This document shows positions 14,898 to 22,192 of a stretch of DNA of 48,695 nucleotides, in pieces (the stretch's first letter is position 1; every line of letters starts with the position of its first letter). Location of the stretch: the NCBI GenBank assembly GCA_030627625.1, contig DAOURR010000009.1, forward strand, positions 1 to 48,695. The letters are read 5' to 3'. The notes beneath the pieces are model-generated. The model did no database searches and was not told the DNA's origin. It saw only the letters and a list, made by a program, of their open reading frames with translations. The position numbers and the translations under genes were made by a program. The stretch is from UBA3103 sp002365855 (GTDB lineage Bacteria > Bacillota > Desulfotomaculia > Desulfotomaculales > Pelotomaculaceae).

Positions 14898-15941
14898 ATG
14901 GAATCAAGAGTTGTTAACAAAGGACAAATTTCTGAATTACTAGATAAGTTGGCGAAGGACTATAACCTGATAGCGCCGATAAAGGAAGAAACAATGACTC
15001 TGTTCAGAAGGGTATCCGGCGCTCAGGATGTCCTATTAGACTATAACAATTCAGATATTTCTCCTAAAGGATGTTTCTTGCCACAAAATGAAAAAACATT
15101 TTCTTACATGTACACTGGCGACACCCTGGAGATCAATAAACCAGAGGGGGTACAGAAAACTGTACTATTCGGAGCGCGCCCCTGCGACATCAAGGCTATT
15201 CTAACGTTTGATCCGGTGTTCGAAGGTGTAAAGTTTGGTGACGAATACTACTCCAACAAGCGAAAAAGCACTGTAATCATAGGATTGAGCTGTTCAAAAG
15301 TTCTCAGCACCTGCTTCTGCTATGCTATGGGAGGCGGGCCATGTGACGGAACAGGTTCGGATTTATTGTTAACCGAGATCGGTGACAAATATTATGTAGA
15401 GGTTAATACAGAAAAAGGCAAGGCACTGGTGGACGCTTACAGCCAGATCTTCAGCAGCCAGGGTGCGGAACAGCTAGCCAAGGACAAGGAAGAACTGGCG
15501 AAAAAGCTGTCCGGCGAATTTGTCAGGAAAGTTGACCTGACAGGCGTAAAGGAAGTCCTCGACGGTAACTTTGAACTGCCGTACTGGGACGGCGACAACG
15601 CCAAGAAATGCATTGGCTGCGGGACCTGTACCTATGTATGCCCGACCTGCCACTGCTTTGACATATTCGACTACCCCACCGGTGACTTTACCGGTGACCG
15701 TCTTCGCTGCTGGGACTCCTGCATGTTTCCGGAATATACGCTCGAGGCCGGCGGACATAACCCACGCCCGACCAGAAAAGAGCGGATTCGCAACCGCTTC
15801 ATGCATAAGATTAAATACCACCTCGACCGTTATAACATGGTCGGCTGCGTGGGATGCGGACGCTGTGTCAACAAGTGTCCGGTCAATATCGATATCACCA
15901 AAATTATCAATGACTTGAAGGAGGTGGCGCAGAATGTCTAA
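14898..15941 (+). CDS. flxB: FlxB-like iron-sulfur protein (AsrA/HyhB family)
   Basis: A 347-residue protein of the 4Fe-4S dicluster family that includes sulfite reductase AsrA and the beta subunit of sulfhydrogenases. The N-terminal domain holds GARPCDIKAI and GLSCSKVLSTCFCYAMGGGPCDG. The C-terminal motifs are CIGCGTCTYVCPTCHCFD and CVGCGRCVNKCPVNID. Proteins of this family carry electrons between a flavoprotein partner and other Fe-S subunits; here the partner is FlxA, whose gene overlaps by eight bases. ATG 14898 has AAAAGGAGGTG. All cluster Cys appear intact. Confidence 0.88.
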   Translation: MESRVVNKGQISELLDKLAKDYNLIAPIKEETMTLFRRVSGAQDVLLDYNNSDISPKGCFLPQNEKTFSYMYTGDTLEINKPEGVQKTVLFGARPCDIKAILTFDPVFEGVKFGDEYYSNKRKSTVIIGLSCSKVLSTCFCYAMGGGPCDGTGSDLLLTEIGDKYYVEVNTEKGKALVDAYSQIFSSQGAEQLAKDKEELAKKLSGEFVRKVDLTGVKEVLDGNFELPYWDGDNAKKCIGCGTCTYVCPTCHCFDIFDYPTGDFTGDRLRCWDSCMFPEYTLEAGGHNPRPTRKERIRNRFMHKIKYHLDRYNMVGCVGCGRCVNKCPVNIDITKIINDLKEVAQNV

Positions 15942-16776
15942 TCCTACTGCTCTGACGCCATATCCGGCGACCATAACCAAAATTGACGTTGAAGCCAGCG
16001 ACACTAAAACTTTCACGGTAGTGTTTGACGATCCTGAAATCATGGAGAATTTTGGCAACCAGCCGGGACAGGTCTGTATGCTGTCGGCGTTTGGCGAGGG
16101 TGAATCTACTATCTCCATTACCTCATCGCCGACCAGGGGTAAATTCCTTGAATTTTGCGTTAGAAGAGTCGGCCGGTTGACAAGTGTCCTGCACCAGATG
16201 GAAGTAGGCCAAAAAATCGGTGTGCGCGGCCCATACGGTAACGGGTTCCCATACGAAACAATGAAAGGCAAGGACCTGTTTTTTGTGGGGGGCGGTTCTG
16301 CCCTTGCGCCCATCCGTTCCTTGATCGACTACGCCCTTTCCGAGCAGTACCGGAGTGACTACGGCAAGGTTGAGATCCTCTACGGGGCGCGCTCAATGGA
16401 CGATATATTATTTAAGAGTGACCTGGCCGAGCGCTGGCCGAAGATACACAACACAGGAATTTATACCACCATCGACCGTGAGGAAGAGGGCTGGAAAGGC
16501 CATGTGGGCTTCGTTCCAAGCTACGTGGAAGAGGTCGCGCCTTCCCCGGAAAATAAAATTGCCATTGTCGCGGGACCACCGATCATGATCAAGTTCACAC
16601 TGCCAGTTTTTGCGAAACTCGGTTTTAAGGACGATCAGATTATAACCACCCTGGAAATGAGGATGAAGTGCTGCCTCGGCAAGTGCGGCCGTTGCAACAT
16701 CGGCTCCAAGTTTATCTGTGTTGACGGGCCGGTTTTCAGCCTGGCCCAGCTGAAACAGATGCCGCAGGAGTATTAA
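15934..16776 (+). CDS. flxA: FlxA-like NAD(P)H/FAD oxidoreductase subunit
   Basis: A 280-residue member of the ferredoxin-NADP reductase-like family (AsrB, HyhG, PyrK type). SITSSPTRG is the FAD-binding segment, VRGPYGNGFP follows, and VGGGSALAPIRSLI is the NAD(P)-binding glycine motif. The C-terminal MKCCLGKCGRCNIG with a later Cys forms the [2Fe-2S] site. In FlxABCD-HdrABC this is the entry point for electrons from NADH. It is the last gene of the operon, overlapping flxB, with AAGGAGGTGG before the ATG. A strong terminator follows. Whether it prefers NADH or NADPH cannot be read from these motifs. Confidence 0.9.
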   Translation: MSNPTALTPYPATITKIDVEASDTKTFTVVFDDPEIMENFGNQPGQVCMLSAFGEGESTISITSSPTRGKFLEFCVRRVGRLTSVLHQMEVGQKIGVRGPYGNGFPYETMKGKDLFFVGGGSALAPIRSLIDYALSEQYRSDYGKVEILYGARSMDDILFKSDLAERWPKIHNTGIYTTIDREEEGWKGHVGFVPSYVEEVAPSPENKIAIVAGPPIMIKFTLPVFAKLGFKDDQIITTLEMRMKCCLGKCGRCNIGSKFICVDGPVFSLAQLKQMPQEY

Positions 16777-16808
16777 ACCTCAACGCAAGTTAACGATTGA
16801 ATAAAAAA

Positions 16809-16841
16809 ATTAAACACCGGGTTTACCGGTGTTTAATTTTA
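16809..16841 (+). terminator. Bidirectional terminator closing the hdr-flx operon
   Basis: A perfect 12-bp stem, ATTAAACACCGG/CCGGTGTTTAAT, with a GTTTA loop. TTTT follows on the plus strand and a long T-run flanks it on the minus strand (AAAAAAAT at 16803-16810). It can therefore also stop the convergent minus-strand gene that ends at 16849. Confidence 0.9.
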
Positions 16842-16848
16842 CTCTGTT

Positions 16849-17241
16849 TCAGGATAATCCTACCCCGACCATTCCGCCAAATGCACCCGAAAATGTGACA
16901 ATGAGAAATTTGTAGATTATTCCCAATGACGCCAGCCCAGGTGCAAACAGACCTGCCAACAGCCATACGATAAGAAAGAACAGCAGGCCAACCGCCAGCC
17001 CGTTGTATAAACCTTTGTTCCCAGCCTCTTTGCCGGCGGCCATGGAGCCCGCTAAAGAGCTTGCGGCGAGGATGACGGCTGCTATCCAGGGGATGCCAAG
17101 ATCTGTAATGGAAGAAAAGTGGTAAACAATACCGGCTGTTATACTTAGCAGTAGTGAAGTAAGCAGTGTTAGTAAAGTACCTTTTATTACTGCGTTGATT
17201 TTAAATATATTCGTCAAATGGTCCTTGCTTATTGAAGGCAT
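16849..17241 (-). CDS. TIGR04086-family membrane protein
   Basis: A 130-residue integral membrane protein with four hydrophobic segments (about residues 15-40, 50-68, 78-100 and 105-128), small-residue rich (AASSLAGSMAAGKEAGNKG in the middle). Length and pattern fit the TIGR04086/YrzE family found across spore-forming Firmicutes; its function is unknown. The ATG at 17241 has AAGGGGGTG upstream on the minus strand. It converges with the hdr-flx operon and shares the terminator between them. In Clostridia this family often sits near protein-export and tRNA-modification genes; here the queuosine cluster lies 0.5 kb away on the other strand. Confidence 0.75.
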   Translation of the reverse strand: MPSISKDHLTNIFKINAVIKGTLLTLLTSLLLSITAGIVYHFSSITDLGIPWIAAVILAASSLAGSMAAGKEAGNKGLYNGLAVGLLFFLIVWLLAGLFAPGLASLGIIYKFLIVTFSGAFGGMVGVGLS

Positions 17242-17355
17242 TGCAACACCCCCTTAAATTAATTATAATTATTTTTATGTAACTAGTTATAATATATGAC
17301 ATAAAACACCCTTTACAGGGATGTATTTTAATTTAGTGACAGACAGGATAATGAT

Positions 17356-17580
17356 TTATTCCTTTTTGGAAGGAGTACGTCTTTTTGCGACCACAGATTT
17401 TTTATGGCGCATTTCTGGCATCGTATCAGGTACAACCTGTGCCGGGGCATTATCGTTAAAAAAAGTTTGCTCAAGCTTACCGTCCAGGTTAATCATTGTG
17501 GCCGATCCTGTTTTTTCTCTTACAAAATTATTTCCAATACTAAACTTAGCCAGAATTAAATTCCCCCTTATATATATCAT
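17356..17580 (-). CDS. Hypothetical small protein with basic C-terminus
   Basis: An open frame of 74 codons from ATG 17580, ending in KKSVVAKRRTPSKKE. No family is recognised. The ATG lacks a ribosome site. A strong AAGGGGG lies inside the frame (17561-17567 on the minus strand), placing the codons ATT and CTG at usable spacing and giving a ~65-residue protein beginning near ILAKFSIGNNFVREK. So this may be a gene with a non-standard start, or the frame may be fortuitous. It follows the TIGR04086 gene's divergent flank with no other clear gene within 90 bases. Confidence 0.4.
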   Translation of the reverse strand: MIYIRGNLILAKFSIGNNFVREKTGSATMINLDGKLEQTFFNDNAPAQVVPDTMPEMRHKKSVVAKRRTPSKKE

Positions 17581-17680
17581 TGAGTTTTAATCCAATATAG
17601 TCTATTATGTGCCAACCCTTTTCTAAGTATATCGTTTTTAAGCATCGGGAAGATTAAAAAACCAAAAAGGGGTGGAAAAT

Positions 17681-17890
17681 TTGGAAGACATCATTTTAAA
17701 GGTTGAAGGTATGAGCTGCAGCCACTGTAAGGCTGCGGTAGAAAAGGCTCTTAAAGCAACCCCAGGTGTATATGAAGCAGTTGTAGATTTGTCTAAGAAA
17801 ACTGTTTCAATTTCACACGATCCTGTTCTGGCTGACCATGGACTCCTGGCTAAAGCGATAAACGATGCAGGATATGATGTTGTTGGTTGA
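17681..17890 (+). CDS. Heavy-metal-associated (HMA) domain protein, CopZ-like
   Basis: A ~69-residue single-domain metallochaperone. The metal-binding motif is GMSCSHC (M-x-C-x-x-C), followed by a complete beta-alpha-beta-beta-alpha-beta pattern to the end. Such proteins hand Cu(I) or related soft metals to P-type ATPases; none is adjacent here. TTG 17681 has AAAGGGGTGG six bases upstream and is preferred to the in-frame GTG 17672, which overlaps that ribosome site. Its stop is 20 bases before queD, so it may be the first gene of the queuosine transcript, though a functional link is not evident. Confidence 0.88.
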   Translation: MEDIILKVEGMSCSHCKAAVEKALKATPGVYEAVVDLSKKTVSISHDPVLADHGLLAKAINDAGYDVVG

Positions 17891-17910
17891 AAGCAGAGGA
17901 GGCGCATGAA

Positions 17911-18309
17911 ATGTATGAGTTAACGGTCCGCACGAGTTTTGCTGCAGCTCACTATTTAAAAGACCACGATGGACCTTGTGCTCGGATGCACGGTCACACC
18001 TGGCAGGTGGAAGTAACTCTGAAGGGTGGAAAACTTGACCATAGAGGGATGCTGTTAGATTTTCAAAAAGTTAAAAATTTAATTAAGACAATAGTGGAGG
18101 ATTTGGATCACCAGTGTCTAAATGAACTGGAGCCTTTTAATAGCGGCGGAGAAAAGAGCCCAACCGCGGAAAACCTGGCCAGATATATTTATGAACGTTT
18201 AGAACCTGAAATTAATAACCAGGAGCATAGTTCCCACGTTGCCCTGGTTCGTGTCTGGGAATCACCTGACGCGTCAGCATCCTTCATGAGGTTGGAGGGA
18301 ACGGTTTGA
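17911..18309 (+). CDS. queD: 6-carboxytetrahydropterin synthase
   Basis: Converts dihydroneopterin triphosphate to 6-carboxy-tetrahydropterin, the second step of preQ0/queuosine synthesis. 132 residues, the usual length. Zinc-binding His residues are in FAAAHYL and MHGHTW, with the catalytic Cys in GPCARMHGH. DLDHQCLNE and the ENLARYIYERL helix also match. ATG 17911 is chosen because GAGGAGGCG lies eight bases before it; the TTG 17887 in the same frame has no such site. The TGA stop overlaps the queC TTG start. Confidence 0.93.
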   Translation: MYELTVRTSFAAAHYLKDHDGPCARMHGHTWQVEVTLKGGKLDHRGMLLDFQKVKNLIKTIVEDLDHQCLNELEPFNSGGEKSPTAENLARYIYERLEPEINNQEHSSHVALVRVWESPDASASFMRLEGTV

Positions 18310-18971
18310 AAAGCGTCGTTCTTTTGTCAGGTGGCTTGGATTCTGCTGTTTCTTTTGCCTGCGCATTGCAGGAAACTGAGGTGATTCTGAGCCTCACCTT
18401 TGATTATGGACAGAGGGCAGCCGCAAAAGAACAGCAGGCTGCTGCAGCTTTATCATCCCATTATAATATCGGCCACCGTACGTTAGAAGTTCCTTTTTTG
18501 AAAGAAATAACGAATACAGCTCTCGTTTCCGAGCAGGCTGAACTGCCGTTGCTGAGCACAGCGGAACTCGACGACTACAGCTTATCAAGCGCTTCTGCCG
18601 CTTCCGTCTGGGTTCCTAACCGTAATGGACTGTTTATTAATATTGCAGCGTGTTTCGCCGAAGCGCTGCAATGTGATCTTATAGTTACAGGTTTTAACAG
18701 GGAAGAAGCGGCGACGTTTCCGGACAACAGCGCTGAGTTTGTTAAAGCCGCCAATAGCTCCCTTAGTTATTCCACCATCAATAAGGTCAGGGTTGTAAGC
18801 TATACGCAGAGGCTTGACAAGGTGGAGATCATCCAACTGGGGTTGAAATTGGTACTGCCTTTCAAATATATATGGAGCTGTTACAGAGGAGAAAGTAAAG
18901 CTTGCGGCAGATGTGAAAGCTGCCTGCGTTTTGCAAGGGCTGCCAAAGCAGCAGGTATGGTCACTCAATAA
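18306..18971 (+). CDS. queC: 7-cyano-7-deazaguanine (preQ0) synthase
   Basis: ATP-dependent conversion of 7-carboxy-7-deazaguanine and ammonia to preQ0. 221 residues, with the PP-loop SGGLDSAVS near residues 8-16 and the zinc-binding CGRCESCLRF (with an upstream Cys in WSCYRGE) at the C-terminus. VPNRNGLFINIAACFAE is the central conserved segment. The TTG start has GGAGGG upstream and overlaps the queD stop, showing translational coupling. Confidence 0.95.
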   Translation: MKSVVLLSGGLDSAVSFACALQETEVILSLTFDYGQRAAAKEQQAAAALSSHYNIGHRTLEVPFLKEITNTALVSEQAELPLLSTAELDDYSLSSASAASVWVPNRNGLFINIAACFAEALQCDLIVTGFNREEAATFPDNSAEFVKAANSSLSYSTINKVRVVSYTQRLDKVEIIQLGLKLVLPFKYIWSCYRGESKACGRCESCLRFARAAKAAGMVTQ

Positions 18972-19016
18972 AGCAGTCAAGCAGAAATTATAAATATTTG
19001 CATGTGAGGGATTCTC

Positions 19017-19580
19017 GTGATCGAACGCTTTGTAACTGAAATAATCACGTATGACGGGTCGCAATTGTCATCACACTGGGCTTATCGTAACTTCGGCCTG
19101 CAGGGGGACAGTATAATATCCTTCAGAGGGCCATGTAGCGTGGGTCTGAGTGAATTGGTTGATCTCGAGGATTTTAGAAAAAAAGCCCCTATTTTTAGCA
19201 GAGACATGCTGCATTTCATAATAGAGCATTTTGACCTGGACTTGGAAAAAACCATCATCAGGCAGCGCCTGCTGATGGCAATTATAAAAGACATTATTCA
19301 ACTAAATCTAGATGCTGGTATATCCAGGAAGGGTGATGACCTTTATCTCGGCAACAAGAAATTGTCAGTATCAATTGCCACCCTTACCCCCGTTTCCACC
19401 ATTATTCATGCCGGGTTAAATATATCAAGCAGGGATACGCCAGTTGAGACGGTTGGGCTGGAGGATCTCGGTTTGAAAGACGGGGAGGCGAGCCAATTAG
19501 CCAGTTCTATTTCCGGTTTGTACGCCAGGGAATCCAGGGAAATCAAAATGGCTCGCTGCAAAGTGCGGGGGGTAAGGTGA
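19017..19580 (+). CDS. DUF366 family protein in the queuosine cluster
   Basis: A 187-residue soluble protein matching the DUF366 family by its conserved course: N-terminal SSHWAYRNFGLQGDSIISFRG, the DMLHFIIEHFD helix, and the LSVSIATLTPVSTIIHAGLN strand. The family has no established biochemical role. It is found in archaea and anaerobic bacteria, often near preQ0/queuosine genes. Here it lies between queC and queE, four bases from queE, so a step in deazapurine metabolism or its control is plausible but unproven. GTG 19017 follows GAGGG. Confidence 0.75.
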   Translation: MIERFVTEIITYDGSQLSSHWAYRNFGLQGDSIISFRGPCSVGLSELVDLEDFRKKAPIFSRDMLHFIIEHFDLDLEKTIIRQRLLMAIIKDIIQLNLDAGISRKGDDLYLGNKKLSVSIATLTPVSTIIHAGLNISSRDTPVETVGLEDLGLKDGEASQLASSISGLYARESREIKMARCKVRGVR

Positions 19581-19583
19581 GTA

Positions 19584-20318
19584 TTGAGCACTGTTATTGA
19601 GATATTTTCATCAGTTCAGGGTGAAGGCCCATTATTAGGATGCAGGCAGATATTCATCAGGTTCCACGGGTGTAACCTTCACTGTGCTTACTGCGATACA
19701 ATATCATCCAGCGTCCCTCCGTATTGTCAGGTTCATATTGCTCCCGGTCAAAATATCTTCAAGAGGATGACAAACCCAATGAGCGTGAAAGATATCGCGG
19801 CAGCGGCATCTGCGATGGACCTGGAACTGCACCATTCGGTAAGTCTCACAGGCGGTGAGCCGCTTCTATATCATTCGCTTATCCTGGAATTGGCGCCACT
19901 CTTAGGAGGAACCAGACACGGCATTTATCTTGAAACGAATGGCACGCTGCCTGATGCTCTCAATGAGATTATTGATGTTGTTGATATAATTGCTATGGAT
20001 TTTAAACTGCCGAGCGTTACCGGACAGCGACCATTTTGGGAGGAACACTGTCGATTTTTAAAAATAGCTTCACAGAAAGATACTTTTATTAAAGTTGTTG
20101 TGGGAGATACAACACCTATTGAAGAAGTGGAGAAGGCAGCTAGAATTATTAGTAATACAGCACCCGATGCTGTTTTGATTATTCAACCGGTCAGTAAAAA
20201 CGTTTACGCCAGGGAGATATCACCGGCCAATGTGCTTATACTCCAGGAAAAGGCATTAAAATGGCTGGATGATGTTAGGATAATACCTCAGACACATAAA
20301 ATAGCCGGCTTTCTTTAA
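19584..20318 (+). CDS. queE: 7-carboxy-7-deazaguanine synthase (radical SAM)
   Basis: The radical SAM ring-contraction enzyme that makes 7-carboxy-7-deazaguanine from 6-carboxy-tetrahydropterin. 244 residues. The N-terminal FSSVQGEGPLLGCRQIFIRF is followed by GCNLHCAYCDT, the CxxxCxxC cluster site with a normal three-residue first spacing. The later SLTGGEPLLY is the SAM-binding GGEP motif. TTG 19584 has GGTAAGGTGA upstream. The protein is in the normal length range, with an insert after the cluster (residues ~40-65). Confidence 0.93.
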   Translation: MSTVIEIFSSVQGEGPLLGCRQIFIRFHGCNLHCAYCDTISSSVPPYCQVHIAPGQNIFKRMTNPMSVKDIAAAASAMDLELHHSVSLTGGEPLLYHSLILELAPLLGGTRHGIYLETNGTLPDALNEIIDVVDIIAMDFKLPSVTGQRPFWEEHCRFLKIASQKDTFIKVVVGDTTPIEEVEKAARIISNTAPDAVLIIQPVSKNVYAREISPANVLILQEKALKWLDDVRIIPQTHKIAGFL

Positions 20319-20344
20319 ACTCAATAGAAATGAGGTAAGGACAC

Positions 20345-20905
20345 GTGTTTGATGAAGTTAAGATTGAAGAAGCTGTCAGGATGATCTTAGAAGCTATTGG
20401 TGAGGACCCGGCAAGGGAAGGGTTAAAAGAGACACCTTACAGGGTCGCCAGGATGTATAAAGAAATATTTAGCGGTCTGCAAGAGGACCCAGAATCACAC
20501 CTGCAGAAAATATTTTATGAAGATCATGATGAAATGGTTATAGTAAAAGATATACCTTTATATTCAATCTGTGAACATCATCTTCTGCCGTTCTATGGGA
20601 AGGCACATGTTGCTTATATACCCAGGAAAGGCAATGTGACAGGTTTGTCAAAACTTGCCAGGGTGGTTGATGGCTTTGCCAAGCGTCCTCAATTACAGGA
20701 ACGGCTTACAGCCCAGATAGCTGATACAATTATGCAAAAGCTGAAAGCCATTGGAACACTAGTAGTAATAGAGGCTGAGCATATGTGTATGACTTTTCGA
20801 GGTGTCAGAAAACCTGGTTCGAAAACCGTAACCTCAGCTGTGAGAGGAGTCTTTCAAAAAAATGAAGCCACCAGGTCTGAGGCTTTTTCATTAATTAAAG
20901 GATAA
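20345..20905 (+). CDS. folE: GTP cyclohydrolase I, type IA
   Basis: Hydrolyses GTP to dihydroneopterin triphosphate, the entry step for queuosine and folate. 186 residues. The zinc site is Cys and His in SICEHHLLPF together with the Cys in EAEHMCMTFRGVRKPG. REGLKETPYRVARMY is the N-terminal signature. Its place right after queE suggests a supply role for queuosine synthesis. GTG 20345 follows GAGGTAAGG. Confidence 0.95.
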   Translation: MFDEVKIEEAVRMILEAIGEDPAREGLKETPYRVARMYKEIFSGLQEDPESHLQKIFYEDHDEMVIVKDIPLYSICEHHLLPFYGKAHVAYIPRKGNVTGLSKLARVVDGFAKRPQLQERLTAQIADTIMQKLKAIGTLVVIEAEHMCMTFRGVRKPGSKTVTSAVRGVFQKNEATRSEAFSLIKG

Positions 20906-20970
20906 AATCTAAAAGGCTGCCGGTTTTATGTGTAATATGTTGGATTTCAATTAAACAGGAGGGGACGCCA

Positions 20971-21159
20971 TTGGAAGATTTGGACAACCCAAGCGCGGCA
21001 AAGCTTGAGCTGATCGCGGTAAAGACTTTAAAATCTTGTGATGAGCTTTATAAAGTAGTGGATTTCTTAAATAAAATGCTTAAAGATAAAAGGGTCATTT
21101 TTGGACTCACCAAGAATTCACAAAAGGGGACTATGACCATTTCTATTTACGAAACTTAG
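20971..21159 (+). CDS. DUF4264 (YpmA-like) small protein
   Basis: A 62-residue protein whose core DELYKVVDFLNKMLKDKRVI followed by FGLTKN and a final TISIYET strand matches the YpmA/DUF4264 family of Firmicutes. Its function is unknown. TTG 20971 has a strong AGGAGGGG upstream. It lies 14 bases before surE and is probably cotranscribed with it. Confidence 0.8.
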   Translation: MEDLDNPSAAKLELIAVKTLKSCDELYKVVDFLNKMLKDKRVIFGLTKNSQKGTMTISIYET

Positions 21160-21172
21160 ACGGAGATATTTT

Positions 21173-21931
21173 ATGAAAATACTAATCAGCAACGATGACG
21201 GTATACAAGCCGAAGGTATTAATGAATTAAGGAAATCACTCCAGGAGCAGAATGAGATTTTTGTTGTTGCTCCTGACCGTGAGAGGAGCGCGACCGGACA
21301 TAAAATTACCCTGTACAGGCCTCTCAGAGTTAAGGAATGGCACTATCCGGAAAGCAGTGCTGTAGGGTGGGCAGTGGACGGAACGCCGGCTGATTGCGTC
21401 AAACTGGGTTTGGAGGCACTTCTTCCAAGTCCACCGGACCTGGTTATTGCGGGTATTAATTTCGGCCCAAACCTTGGTACTGATGTATTATACTCCGGCA
21501 CCGTTTCCGCTGCAGTTGAAGGACTCATTAATGACATACCGTCTATTGCAATATCTCTGGCAAGCCATGAGTATAGTAATTTTACTCATTCATCTAAGTT
21601 AATCAGAGAAATTGTTAACATGCTTGGCAAGGACCTTCCCTCGCGAACACTGTTAAATATTAACATGCCCCCAAGAAGACCCAAAGGTATAAAAGTTACA
21701 AGACTCGGCAACAGAAGGTATGTCAATATTTTTGATAAAAGAACCGATCCCAGGGGCAGAGTTTATTTTTGGCTGGCCGGTGAACCATTTGACCTTGATG
21801 AAGATGACCCCGAAACCGACATATGGGCTGTGAGGGAGGGCTATATTTCCATATCACCGATACATTTTGACTTTACTGACTATAAGCTTATGGGGCAGCT
21901 CAAAAAGGATATTGAAAAATTATTATATTAA
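21173..21931 (+). CDS. surE: 5'/3'-nucleotidase SurE
   Basis: A metal-dependent nucleotide monophosphatase acting in nucleotide clean-up and stress survival. 252 residues. The N-terminal ISNDDGIQAEG carries the acidic metal-binding pair, APDRERSATGHKIT contains the conserved Ser, and AGINFGPNLGTDVLYSGTVSAA contains the Asn of the active site. ATG 21173 follows a CGGAGAT ribosome site. Confidence 0.95.
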   Translation: MKILISNDDGIQAEGINELRKSLQEQNEIFVVAPDRERSATGHKITLYRPLRVKEWHYPESSAVGWAVDGTPADCVKLGLEALLPSPPDLVIAGINFGPNLGTDVLYSGTVSAAVEGLINDIPSIAISLASHEYSNFTHSSKLIREIVNMLGKDLPSRTLLNINMPPRRPKGIKVTRLGNRRYVNIFDKRTDPRGRVYFWLAGEPFDLDEDDPETDIWAVREGYISISPIHFDFTDYKLMGQLKKDIEKLLY

Positions 21932-22084
21932 TTCAAGAAATACTAAGCATTAAAAAAATAGATTGAAAAAAATATCCCTTATTCTTAATTTAACAAGGAT
22001 TTTAGAACTGACCGTAGAAATATAAAATCAAATAGTGCCTTTTTAGACGCAGATCTTGAGGAGTTGATTTTGAAATAACTTTAT

Positions 22085-22107
22085 AACCCTCAGGGGTTCT
22101 TTTTATT
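22085..22107 (+). terminator. Small terminator after surE
   Basis: AACCC/GGGTT stem with a TCAG loop, followed by CTTTTTATTT, 150 bases past the surE stop. Confidence 0.6.
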
Positions 22108-22192
22108 TGTATCCAAATAAGACCAGTATAACCTATAGAAGTATATACAAGGAATATTTAGGGAACCATTATTTACAAAGGAGGCAAAAATT

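Noticed and set aside
17591..17680. preQ1 riboswitch before the queuosine cluster
   Set aside because: No compact hairpin with the A-rich tail typical of preQ1-I is present in this stretch.
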